Assembly: GCA_039090855.1 (NCBI GenBank) | Contig: CM077011.1 | Location: 23,127,001-23,191,000 of the forward strand | DNA from: Macrothele yani | Taxonomy: Eukaryota > Arthropoda > Arachnida > Araneae > Macrothelidae | Direction of reading: 5' to 3' | DNA length: 64,000 bases | Shown here: piece by piece, positions 22,770-32,229 of the stretch | How positions within the stretch are numbered: the stretch's first letter is position 1 | Layout of the letters: the number at the start of each line of letters is the position of its first letter | Program-made: the position numbers and the translations under genes | Notes under the pieces: model-generated | What the model was told of the DNA's origin: nothing | What the model saw: the letters and a program-made list of their open reading frames with translations, nothing else | Databases searched by the model: none

Positions 22770-23675
22770 CATTGCTGGCCATTAAAAGTGCAACACCAGG
22801 AAGATCGCATCCCAGAGGATCGAAAATAGGCTGCAGGTCAAAACACGGGCGCACGTGTAAATGATTAACAGGGCAGCACATATGGAAATTATGTGAGATA
22901 GAAGCGCTCCCTTGAAGTTGTGTAAGAAAGGTGAACACGGTGCCGGTGTTAAGCACTCGCATTCTGTTTGCTCGCCGTTCCTGACTACGGACAGCTGCAG
23001 TATGCCCCGTCGAAAACAACGGCAGTCCTACCAGTAGGTTTCCGACTTCGATCGCGGGAGAATCGTGGCATATCGGGATTGCGGATAATCACTCCGGTTC
23101 ATCGGTACTCGTGTGGGACATCATGCCGCTACGGTGGGGAGAATATAGCGTCAGTGTGTAGCGGAGGAACGGACACACCAACGTGCGAGATGCCAACGGC
23201 TCCGTAACACCATCGAACGAGAGGATCGATATCTGGTGCGCCTGGCTCTGACGAATTGCATGGCCACATCGACCACCGTACCTCAGCAGTTTGGGTTTGT
23301 GGCAAAACACCCAGTCTGTGCACAGACGGTTCTGCATTTGACTGTACAACACTGGCGTCTGCAATTGCAATGATGCCAAGAACGTTACGTACGGAGGAGC
23401 GAATGGCAAAGCATCGTGTTTTGCCGCGAATTACGCTTCAGTTAGCAGCAACATGATGGACGAACCAGTGTCTGGTGGTACCGCGGCGAGAGGCTGAGTG
23501 AATCCTGTATTATGCTGCGCCATGCCAGCCCGGCACTCGGCGTTATGGTATGGAGTGTCATTGGATTCCACTCCCGAAAGTTCCTCGTCCGCATTACCGG
23601 TACATTGAGAAGCCATCGTTACACCACTGGGGTGCTGGATACTGTTGTTGTTGTACCATCACTGTTAAAATAATC
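22770..23675 (+). mobile_element. Tc1-family transposon, left part (same lineage as 59701-61085)
   Basis: The left end TTGCTGGCCATTAAAAGTGC then AACACC matches the terminal repeats of the element at 59.7-61.1 kb and of the 3' remnant at 29.7-30.0 kb. The right part is missing: it stops where the Penelope-like copy begins. Confidence 0.8.
23002..23665 (+). pseudogene. Tc1-family transposase pseudogene, C-terminus missing
   Basis: The start ATGCCCCGTCGAAAACAACG aligns with the start at 59932. Recognisable pieces over several frames: DRGRIVAYRDCG (helix-turn-helix region), TRVGHHAATVGR, and near the end a WSVIGFHSRKFLVRITGTLR-like block, corresponding to WGAIGYDTRTPLVRIAGT of the paralogue. Multiple frameshifts. 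The second aspartate and final acidic residue are lost with the 3' end. Confidence 0.75.
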
Positions 23676-23684
23676 TACTTAAAA

Positions 23685-24606
23685 ATGAGTGTGGATTCTT
23701 TATGCTGACGACATATTTTTCATATGGGAACACGGAGCAGATGAATTAAATGATTTCATGCACAAGATAAACAAACTACACAATACGATAAAGTTCACCA
23801 TGGACCTTGAAGTACATGGAGCGTTGAATTATCTTGACGCCACGCTCAGAAGAAACAGAACATCCAGCTTCGATTTTGACGTTTATTATAAACCGACCGC
23901 AGTACCGAACCTTGTTCCTCCTGATTCGCACTGCCCAAAAGAGTACAAACTTTCGGCGTTTAGTGCATGGCTCTATAGAACATATAACGTATGCAAACCC
24001 GACTACCTAAATAATAAGGAAATTGGTAATATGTATAGTAAAGTTCTAAAGGCTGGATATAAGAAAGATGACATAGACAGAATACATAGAACTGTAAGAA
24101 ATCGTGTAATGTCAGCAATAACAAAATTCCCTAGTAAGACGGCGAGATTCACAGGATCCATCACATATGTTCCAGGTTTTACATACTGGTTAAAGAATTT
24201 ATTACGTAAATAAAACGTACTGATAGCACTGAAGTCCCCGACTCCGTTATCATATATGACATCAAGTTTCAAGGGTATGCAGTGTGAGAAAGAAAAGGCA
24301 GGTGTGTACGCTATACCGTTAGTATACCCTGACAACACGGAAAAGGTATATATCGGAATGACAAAGCGATCCTTGGACACTAGGTGTAAGGAGCACGTGC
24401 GAAGTGTCAACCAGGGCATGCAGAATACAGCCCTCGCCAGGGAAGTCATGCATTTATTGGCTACACCTCTATTAAATAGTATTCGAAGAATTGCCACATT
24501 CACGACCTTTAAAGAGACTGCCATCAGGGAAACAGTGGAAATCCTATCCAGCAAACTAGCGTGCAATGATATACACTGCTGGACAATTGCTAAGGACGGA
24601 TCATAA
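23685..24606 (+). pseudogene. Penelope-like element: reverse transcriptase C-terminus and GIY-YIG domain
   Basis: The 5'-truncated ORF opens at WILYADDIFFIWEHG, the catalytic YADD box, then FMHKINKLHNTIKFTMDLE, ALNYLDATLRR and DVYYKPTAVPNL, the usual Penelope reverse-transcriptase thumb region. One TAA at 24211-24213 interrupts it. The frame continues without shift into GVYAIPLVYPDNTEKVYIGM then TKRSLDTRCKEHVRSV, a GIY-YIG domain with its key G, Y and R residues, ending at 24606. A single nonsense codon is the only break in these 300 codons, so the copy is fairly young. The N-terminal half is missing (23685 is the junction with the Tc1 remnant). Confidence 0.9.
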
Positions 24607-24679
24607 ACGGCTATATAGCGCATAAAAAAGTAAGTGTGGTTGGATGCCAAGTGAAATAAAATAATGTCAGAATGCCAGG
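24607..24679 (+). other. Penelope-like 3' region, left part
   Basis: Non-coding sequence after the GIY-YIG stop. The stretch CACTGCTGGACAATTGCTAA with GGACGGATCAT (24573-24604) reappears inverted at about 26086-26113, beyond an intervening Tc1 element. The right boundary is approximate. Confidence 0.55.
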
Positions 24680-26009
24680 ACATTACAAGAAAGACAATTT
24701 ATTGTGCTCTGAAATCCAGAAGGCTTTGGAACGTGTTCAAGGGACAAACAGGCCATTTTGTGCAGAATACGTACGAAAGACGTGAAAAATGCAATTACCG
24801 TCCGCAGGCGTTCCGGCGTAAGATGTCACAACGGGATATGGCCACCATGGAGGGCGATGCAAGATTCCGCACGTCGTGTCATTCTTTGCACAACATTATC
24901 AAGCAGCTGTTGGGGTGATTTATCCCATTCCTCTGTCAGTGCACGGATGAGGGTGTCCTTGTTTATTGGAGGGCATTGGCGACCAGCAAGACTCCTCCCT
25001 AAAGCATCCCACACATTTTCAATGGGATTCAGATCTGGAGAACGTGCTGGCCATACGAGACGTTGAATATCCTCGCTCTCAAGACACTCCTGGACAGTGA
25101 CTGTTCGATGACATGTTGCGTTGTCTTCCATGAAAATGAATCTATCACCGACAGCACCACGGAACATGCGAACATGAGGTAGCAGAACATCATTAATGTA
25201 TCGTTGGCCAGTCGTAGTCCCAGTTGTAAGCACATAGAAGGACGTACGGCCATTGATCATGATGCCAGCCCATACCATGACACTACATGTCGGATATCGG
25301 TCCCTTTCCTGTATGTTTGCTGGACAACATGCAGTACCACTATCATGCCAGATCAGTTGTCGTCGAAAATCAGATGATAGACTGTATCTACTCTCATCTG
25401 AGAAGAGGACAGCAGACCAGTCGTTATCAGTCTAATTGCGATGTTGATGGCACCATTGCAAACGGACGGTACTGTGACGTCTGGACAATGGGATGCACAC
25501 AACAGGACGGCGGGCGTATGGTCCTCCTTCATGCAAACGTCTGGCGACAGTTTTTCGGGAGATCCGCTTGCCAGTAGCAGCCATAAACTGATTTGCTACC
25601 TCACTAGCTGTGCTGCGCCGGTGTCCTATTGTTGATAGCACTATGTACCGGTCTTCTGCAGGTGTCGTACTGCAAACACGACCTCCCCGTGACGTTTGCT
25701 ACACTCTCCATTTGTTTGAAATGATTTCCAAAGCCTTGAAACAACACTGGCTGACGTCGAACTCCCTGGCAACATCTGTTATTTTTCGCCCTTCTTCGAT
25801 CTGGCCAATAATACGGCCACGCGTAAAATCATCTAGGTGATGTCGGGAAGACATACTGAAAATTACAAGTTCGTCAATTGATTCTTTCCCTTTCAACTTT
25901 GCGTTTGAACAACAACGGTCAATACGCGTCAAATCCTTTATATCTGTTATCAGTGCTATGACGTCACGAACAAGTTCGGCAATCCAAAATTTGCATACGC
26001 ACAACACGT
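24680..26009 (-). mobile_element. Tc1-family transposon, DD34E type, inserted in a Penelope-like tail
   Basis: A minus-strand transposase pseudogene (24826-25854) lies between two parts of a Penelope 3' region. I could not pin down the terminal inverted repeats, so the limits are estimates from where Penelope-like sequence stops and resumes. Confidence 0.65.
24826..25854 (-). pseudogene. Tc1-family transposase pseudogene
   Basis: The start MSSRHHLDDFTRGRIIGQIE and following VAREFDVSQCCF form the helix-turn-helix. The middle contains GKRISRKTVARRLHEGG. The first catalytic aspartate is in LFSDESRYSLSSD. The last 150 residues are open: MVWAGIMINGRTSFYVLTTG, FMEDNATCHRTVTVQECL (second aspartate) and WPARSPDLNPIENVWDALGR (glutamate). 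By my count 34 residues separate D and E, the Tc1 norm. The full span is 1029 bp, as for an intact gene, but stops and frame changes break the first two-thirds. Confidence 0.85.
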
Positions 26010-26345
26010 CTTACTGTATCCCGCACTTATGCTAATTTCCACATTTTCCTGCCTTCCATTTTATGGTTGCTATCGTTGCTATTGTCATCCGTCCTTAGCA
26101 ATTGTCCGGCAGTGTAGTTTCTACTGAACTACCAAGAGATTGGCATGCATTGTTAAAAGATGGAAACACATTGCGACACACCGTATATTTGCGTGATGAA
26201 AATTTGTGCAATACGCTCGTGATATCACCCGCGTTATTTCAGAAATCGTCTTTGTTCCTCACGTGTTCCAATTCCCTGCATTTTTATATCTACCATTACT
26301 TTGAGAAAGCCTCATAGTGGAGTGCGAAAGTTTGGCGAATCTTTA
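26010..26345 (+). other. Penelope-like 3' tail, right part
   Basis: The end TTTGAGAAAGCCTCATAGTG, GAGTGCGAAAGTTTGG corresponds to CTTGAGAAAGCCATCTGG, TTGATGTGCGAAAGCTGG in the terminal repeats of the Penelope copy at 21351-22557. An inverted copy of the 24573-24604 sequence lies at about 26086-26113. Taken together this is probably the end of the element that starts at 23685, separated from it by the Tc1 insertion. Confidence 0.55.
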
Positions 26346-27434
26346 TACTTACTACGCAGCAAAAATAAACGGATTTAATACGCTATTTGCGTCTCTTGAG
26401 TATTCACAGTGTGGTGTACTTATAATTACGTTATGAGAACCTGAACCTACTCGGGTTTTTTTTTAAGTTCAATCGTATCGTAAACGAGCACATGACATGT
26501 TCAAATATAAGTAACCATACGTACTTACAAATAACTGCATCAAAAAATATAAATATAATCTCAGATTACTTTCATTTTAGATATTATAGATTTCAAGAGA
26601 AATTGTTTAATGAATGTGTAAAGTAACACACATAACTAATTAGTACAACAAAGTTACTGTTAACAATTATGCATAAATTATTTTTCTCTACGTTTTTAAA
26701 TTAACTATATTTATGTAATCTCATAAATAATATATTGTTGCTTCACCACAATATTTGTCATAAAATTGCGCGGTTCATTTGCCCAGCATGTGACAACGAG
26801 TATATCTATTATCTCAGATGTGCCATCGAATAATATACTTCCAGTTGATTCTATGAATAAATGAGTATGTATGAATAAATGAGTATGTATGGAGTACACG
26901 TATTCCAAATTTGAAATCCAGCAGCGGATGGATTTCAAATTTGGAATACAAATTTGGAGTACATCTGTAAGGTTAGAGATTCAGACTACTGATGGAGGGA
27001 CGCCAGGGTCAAACTTAGCCAGATAGGCTTGAACCTGGGGGCTCTACGTGGCGGTTTGCAATTTCTAACAATTCACACAACCAGATGCAAAGCTGAATAT
27101 CCGCCTTGCATAGGACGAGTACCATAAGTGACGGATTCCGGTAGGAATCCCTCGGTTACTCATAAAGGTGTTCATTCCTAAGCCCCCCCTTTAATTTATC
27201 TCTGCCTTCTATGTTCAAAATCGTACGCTTATACGGTGGCGCTATCTAGCGTGCTCTTTCTCACTTACAAACTATCCTGTCAGAATCGCTAGATTCGCTC
27301 TATCTTCCATCAGTTTCTGCGCCCAACCCGAAAGAGCACAGAAACTGAATGAATTAGAGCACATATACTCGAAATATATGGATTTATTTGGTGCATATAT
27401 TTAAAATATATGGATTAAACAATGAGTACATATA
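26346..27434. other. 1.1-kb stretch without a gene; contains a short perfect palindrome
   Basis: AT-rich. A perfect inverted repeat with 19-bp arms lies at 26902-26920 and 26929-26947 (ATTCCAAATTTGAAATCCA, loop GCAGCGGA). Just before it AATAAATGAGTATGTATG is tandemly doubled (26853-26890). No gene recognised. Confidence 0.6.
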
Positions 27435-28858
27435 CACTAACGGAAAAAAATCCAACACCAAGAAAATGTTGTGTTAGATGAACGACAGTTGGTAGGCGGT
27501 GAGAGTACATCTGTAAGATGACGTCTATGAAAATTTCGCGCTCGGCGCATACGTGTGGCGCTAGAAGCGCCCCTCGGAACATGCAAAGCAGGTTTGCTGT
27601 AAATACGCGCTGTAACGTTCGTGTGCGTTAGTTATCGTTGAGATTCGACGTAGTGTGTTGATGTTAGTCAAGAATGCCTTTAAGAAGACGAAGAAGCCAT
27701 TATCAACAGCTCACGGAGTTTGAACGAGGTCGTGTAATAGGGCTACGAGAAGGTGGATTTTCTTTCCACAATATTGCAGAACGACTTGGCAGGAATGTAG
27801 CCACTGTGCATGATTGTTCGCAGCGGTGGTCACGGGAAGGTACTGCCTCAAGAAGACCGGGTTCCGGCCGGCCACGTGGCACTACTGAGAGGGAAGACCG
27901 CCGTGTACGGCGTATGGCCGTGGCGCATCGTACCGCGTCTGCGGCAGCGATTCGAGCTGCAGTTGCCACCACAGTGACACAACAAACTGTTACAAATCGG
28001 TTACTTGAAGGACAGCTCCGAGCCAGACGCCCTGTAGCGTGCATTCCACTTACTCTAAACCACTGCCGTTTGCGACGTCAGTGGTGTCAAGCTAGAGCTC
28101 ATTGGAGGACGGAGTGGAGATCTGTTGTGTTTTCTGATGAAAGCCGGTTCTGCCTGAGTGCCAGTGATGCCCGTGTGTTGGTTAGAAGGAGAACAGGTGA
28201 GCGTCTGCAACCAACCTGTCTGCGACCGAGGCACACTGAACCTACACCTGGAGTTATGGTCTGGGGAGCAATTTCCTATGACAGCAGGAGCACTCTCGTG
28301 GTTATCCCACGCACCCTGACGGCACAGTTGTACGTCTGTCTGGTGATTCAACCTGTTGTTCTGCCATTCATGAACAGCATTCCATGGGGTGTTTTCCAAC
28401 AGGATAACGCTCGCCCTCATACCGCTGTTGTAACCCAACATGCTCTTCAGAGTGTCGACATGTTGCCGTGGCTTGCTAGATCACCAGATCTTTCACCAAT
28501 CGAGCACGTATGAGACATCATTGGACGACAACTCCAGCGTCACCCCCAACCAGCATTAACTGTCCCTGTATTGACCGACCAAGTGCAACAGGCATGGAAC
28601 TCCATCCCACAAACTGACATCCAGCACCTGTACGAGACAATGCATGAACGTTTGCGTGCTTGCATTCAACATTCTGGTGGTTACACCGGTTATTAATGTA
28701 CCAGCATTTCACATTTAAAATGGCTCTTCTCGCGCTTAAATTAAGCTGTAATCTTGAAACCTTAATCGATTAAATATGTTACCTATACAAATGTATTGCC
28801 GCCATTTCATTCCTCTACAACTATTTTTTCGTGGTGTTGGGATTTTTTTCCGTCAGTG
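27435..28858 (+). mobile_element. Tc1-family DNA transposon, complete and nearly intact
   Basis: TA flanks both ends (27433-27434 and 28859-28860). The left end CACTAACGGAAAAAAATCCA then ACACCAAGAAAA mirrors the right end (reverse complement CACTGACGGAAAAAAATCCC then AACACCACGAAAA). Length 1424 bp. One plus-strand transposase gene with a single nonsense codon lies inside. The least decayed DNA transposon in the window. Confidence 0.95.
27674..28696 (+). pseudogene. Tc1-family transposase with one premature stop
   Basis: About 340 codons, the normal family length, in a single frame, interrupted only by TGA at 28511-28513, where relatives have tryptophan (EHVW). The start MPLRRRRSHYQQLTEFERGR leads into the helix-turn-helix (VIGLREGGFSFHNIAERLG), then RRPGSGRPRGTTEREDRRVR (GRPR hook). 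First catalytic aspartate in VVFSDESRFCLS, second in VFQQDNARPHTAVV, glutamate in ARSPDLSPIEHV. I count 32 residues between the second D and E, two fewer than the usual 34. The C-terminus ends HSGGYTGY. TGA from TGG is a one-base change, so inactivation may be recent. Confidence 0.9.
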
Positions 28859-29654
28859 TATTTCAAATTAGAAATACCAGATATACTCACAATTGATTCC
28901 CTGTATGTACTCAAAATGAGTACGTGTCTTTTTCACAAATGATACGCAAGTTCTCGGAGCTAATATAAGCCCAGAATGTACTCAAAATCGAGTGCGTTTT
29001 GTTTATTTCTATGTACCAATTTTAACAGTGATATCTTCACAGATTGTTTCGTGCAATTTACCAAAAAGATAATGCGCGACCGCATGTGGCACGCAACGTC
29101 CATGACTTCCTGGATGCCCACCATATGTCATATCTTCCTTGGCACGCTCAACACCCGTATAACGTAATATCTATTTTGTGAGAGATATTGTCGTTACGCT
29201 AAGTCTAAAACTATTAGATAAGAATACGATGCAATAGTTCTTAATAAAGCTTTTTACGGCCGGACGAAATATAAAACAGAAGTCAGACTTACGAAAATCC
29301 TTTTATTGGTTCCGCACGAATTTAAGTAGAACTCCACAATTTAACACACTATTTCACTACAGTTGTTATTTCACATGTAACTTAGCAATCGAATGTCTAC
29401 ACACACACCCACACACACACCACCAGCAACTTTTATCTCGTCATTTTATCTATCGTTCTTATCTCATATATCCGTACGTCAGTTTCACTTTGACCTTTAT
29501 TGTTGCCAACCTCATTCTCGTTTGAGGGAAAAGATATAATCTTAAGTTTGGAAGTATGATGGAGAACAAACTCAAATTTGCATGGGAAAAGGAACTAACA
29601 ATGAAAGTTACATTTAGAATATACGTCACACCCGGATATATCGCTTATTGCCTA
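28859..29654. other. Stretch without a gene; AC microsatellite
   Basis: An (AC)n run with one CCC interruption lies at about 29400-29423. Otherwise nothing recognised. Confidence 0.5.
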
Positions 29655-29987
29655 TTAAACACGTGTGACCCATGATCGTGGGATGGTTGACACGCCCCCG
29701 ACCACCCCCGGTTACATCGGAGGAACAGTGGCATCGTATAGAAGCTGAGTTGACGGACATTAACCAAACGCACATCCAACGTCTCTTCCTCTCGATACTG
29801 GGCCATGTAGCAGCTGTAATTGCCGTCCATGGTGGCAACACCAGATACTGATTGGTATGTGTTTCCCTCGTCTCTCCACGCTGTACTTGTAATCGATTCA
29901 CCCTTGTATCATCTGCTTTCTGTACAATAAATACAGCTTTAATATCTCTTGCCGTTCTTGGTGTTGCATTTTTAATGGCCTACAGTG
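29655..29987 (+). mobile_element. Tc1-family transposon, 3' end only
   Basis: The right terminal repeat CTTGGTGTTGCATTTTTAAT then GGCCTACAGTG ends at 29987 before TA. It matches the lineage at 22770 and 59701. The left limit is where recognisable similarity fades and is approximate. Confidence 0.75.
29714..29851 (+). pseudogene. Tc1-family transposase C-terminus
   Basis: An open stretch of 45 codons: TSEEQWHRIEAELTDINQTH then IQRLFLSILGHVAAVIAVHG and GNTRY before TGA. It aligns with RVEATWTNIPQAYIQSLFRS, MPRRVAAVIASHGGHTNY at the end of the 59932-60949 transposase. No catalytic residues remain. Confidence 0.8.
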
Positions 29988-30345
29988 TATGGATTGGTCA
30001 TTATACGTAAACAAAAAGGATTTGAAATTTCAAAAAATAATTTGGGCAATAGCCAGTTATGCTCCTTCTTGTCGCAAAGGTCAGTTACTTTCATTAGAGA
30101 CCGTGTATCATCATTGGCCCAATGCTTGTTTTCTTTCACTGTCACACTTCACCATTAGCCCAATGTTGATTTATTTCTGTTCACACTACGTACAACCCAA
30201 TAATGTCTCAACATTAATTTATTTTCATTCCCTATCTCATCATTATTTTCATGTTTCACTCAAATTTATTTACAAATCCAGGGCATCATTGATTGTTCTA
30301 CGATTAATTTATTTTCAGAAGGGACTTGACCCCCAAAAATAAAAA
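29988..30345. repeat. Degenerate tandem repeat, CATCATTGGCCCA type
   Basis: Recurring pieces CATCATTGGCCCAATG, CACCATTAGCCCAATG, TTGATTTATTT and TTAATTTATTTTCA at spacings of roughly 50-60 bp. The same words occur at 34475-35065, so this is a dispersed, strongly decayed satellite or the inside of an unknown element. Confidence 0.5.
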
Positions 30346-30365
30346 TCTCCCCCCCCCCGGCCATT

Positions 30366-30640
30366 ACTATTCTTAATACAACCCACCACACTTCAAACCT
30401 TTCATTCGGGGCCATTCTAGCTATGTAAGTGAACACTATACTATCACTCCTCTTGAAATAACCAATATCAAAGGATATCCAAACCATATTCTCATCCATT
30501 GGGTGTAAATGTGGGCTATAAACCCCAAAGTTACCAAAATTACCAATAATACTATTCTTATGGGTTGTGAGTTCCCCAGTATTCCCAACCCCTCCAAAAT
30601 CACTATTGTCAAACTTCTTAATAGTGTAATAAACACTTGC
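30366..30640 (-). pseudogene. ND6: Mitochondrial NADH dehydrogenase subunit 6 fragment
   Basis: Complex I membrane subunit, nuclear copy. With the invertebrate mitochondrial code the minus strand reads LLVILVTLGFMAHIYTQWMS, WFGYPLMLVISSGVMV and then, after a two-base shift near 30432, VFTYMASMAPNERF. The last blocks match the conserved ND6 region (FxYxLxLVxxGGxxVLFxYxxSLxxNExF), hydrophobic throughout. Under the nuclear code the same codons give charged R where S is expected. The frameshift and lack of a nuclear start show that it is a non-functional insert. Confidence 0.75.
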
Positions 30641-30789
30641 TTTAGATGCGGAAATTCCTCTAATTTTTACCAAATTTATAATTATCGTTAGCTTTATTAA
30701 AATAATAAGATGACCGACCAATCTGATTATAATACTTATTAGTTTGGAATTATTCCTCTTATCTTACCTCATAGCCTCTCTCCCTCCTC

Positions 30790-30905
30790 TAACTAATTTT
30801 TTATTCTCCTATTTCTCTCTATTATAATAAGAGGAAGCGAAATAGGACTTTGATTTCTGGTAGCTCTTTCTCGATCTTCGCAATCTTCTTCCTCTAAACT
30901 AATAA
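30790..30905 (+). pseudogene. Possible mitochondrial ND4L C-terminal fragment
   Basis: With the mitochondrial code: GSEMGLWFLVALSRSSQSSS then SKLMNLLNV. This resembles the ND4L end (CEAxLGLSLLVxLxR followed by a short polar tail). The upstream part (LTNFLFSYFSLL) needs a frame change. It is short and decayed, so the call leans on its position relative to ND6. Confidence 0.4.
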
Positions 30906-30930
30906 ACCTATTAAATGTTGATTACCATTC

Positions 30931-31149
30931 TTCTTCGAATTAGAATATGACCCCTATTAAAAAAAACCTTAAAGCAGAATCTCGCTTTTACACCCGTCTT
31001 AAGGGGGATTCTCATTTTTGTTTTGTGAAAAAAAGATCTTTTTTTTTTTTTTTTTTTTACGTTGTTTTATTTCTTCAGGTCTTAAGAGTATGTGTACCAA
31101 ATTTCAAGTCAAAATTCGCAAAATTGGCCAAGTTATAGTATATTATTGT
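30931..31149. other. Spacer with a poly-T run
   Basis: A T tract of about 20 bp lies at 31039-31060, followed by CGTTGTTTTATTTCTTCAGG. No gene seen. Confidence 0.5.
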
Positions 31150-31650
31150 TCAGTGGCGTCACAGAGAAAGCCGAAGCTGAGAAAACTCTGGACGAATTCA
31201 ATCACCAACCGCCACTTCATAAAGATGTCGAAAAAGCTATAAAGCCGATTTACAACGACTTGTCATCAAAAGAGTTGCTAGAAAGGTGTTTGGGTGGTGA
31301 CCCTCAAAACAATAACGAAAGTTTCAATTCTATTGTTTGGCGGTTCGCGCCCAAACATCTTCACCGTGGCTCAAGAAACCATCGAAATGGCAGCTTATGT
31401 AGCAGCAGGCATTTTAAATGAAGGCTTTTCGGCCATTCTGAAAATGATGACAACGATAGGAATCGTTACTGGCGAAAAAACGAAATTATTTGCCAATGCG
31501 CGGGACCAACAGCGTCTGCAGAGATCGTCGAGACGCAGACTTGAGGCTACAAAAGAGGCTCGTACAAGGCGTAGAAGCGAACAAATGTCTCTAAACGAGT
31601 TCTACAAAGCATATCAAGGAACACTCTATGGCCCTGGTATAGCAGATTAG
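31150..31650 (+). pseudogene. Mutator-like transposase C-terminal remnant
   Basis: The region reads AIKPIYNDLSSKELLERCLG, GDPQNNNESFNSIVWRFAPK in one frame and, after a shift near 31358, FTVAQETIEMAAYVAAGILN, then LFANARDQQRLQRSSRRRLE and YGPGIAD before a stop. The RCLxGxTQNxNESxNxxIW block and following KxxxVGAxTxxxAxxxAVxxFN pattern are those of the Mutator-like transposase domain common in arthropod genomes. The N-terminal domains are absent. An exact 20-bp inverted repeat follows downstream. Confidence 0.65.
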
Positions 31651-31816
31651 CAGAAAAATACTGTAAGTACTCGATATGCCTCCGTAAAGTGTAAATGAAA
31701 CTTTAAACGTGTTTTTCTCGAAACAGTTTTTTCGCGAATCGTTGGCATGATATTTCGAAAACTATTGGACCGAACGGCTTCAAATGTAAAACTGCATGTT
31801 CAGCAAACATTCTTTT

Positions 31817-31967
31817 ATCGTTTGATGAACCAGAAACGCAATACGTTATGTATATTTTTAATAGCAAAAAACATTGTCAATTTTTTGAGCTAAATTGATA
31901 ATTTGAGTATGATAAGTCACCATTTCCTCAAATATATATCTATTTTTTTTCTGGTTCATCAAACGAT
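31817..31967. repeat. Exact 20-bp inverted repeat with 111-bp spacer
   Basis: ATCGTTTGATGAACCAGAAA at 31817-31836 is the exact reverse complement of 31948-31967. It lies just after the Mutator-like remnant and may belong to that element's 3' non-coding region. Confidence 0.85.
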
Positions 31968-32229
31968 GACTACTTGGGTATAGAGCAAAACGCCGTTCGA
32001 GTTTTTTGTTTCAGATCACCTGGAGTGGAGAGATCATGCCAACCAGCGACAGTGGATCTTCGCGTAGTGTCATGGTCAAGGGGGTTTTACGGGCGTGATT
32101 CGTCATGAAACTTACTAAATAATGTTTCGTAAATACCTGAAACGATGATAAATAGATGTACCTACTTTGGAATCAATTGATTGCAAAGTTTTTTCAATCA
32201 TCATTAAAAAACCCGGTAATTTTAACTTA

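Larger units (their letters stand above)
30362..30930. other. Nuclear insert of mitochondrial DNA (ND6 and ND4L region)
   Basis: The minus strand carries a decayed ND6 (about 30366-30640), and the plus strand beyond it a stretch resembling the end of ND4L (about 30790-30905). ND6 and ND4L in opposite orientation with a tRNA-sized gap between is the ancestral arthropod order (ND4L, tRNA-Thr, tRNA-Pro, ND6). I could not fold the two tRNAs confidently. Reading AGA as Ser, ATA as Met and TGA as Trp restores both protein patterns. A C10 run borders the left side. Confidence 0.75.

Noticed and set aside
24003..24683. 226-codon minus-strand ORF
   Set aside because: It is antisense to the Penelope-like reverse transcriptase and GIY-YIG frame, which has clear motifs.
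29655..29987. Intact small gene with a 45-codon ORF
   Set aside because: The peptide is the C-terminus of a Tc1 transposase next to the terminal repeat.
30266..30721. 151-codon minus ORF as a nuclear gene
   Set aside because: It is an out-of-frame reading of the mitochondrial ND6 insert for most of its length.
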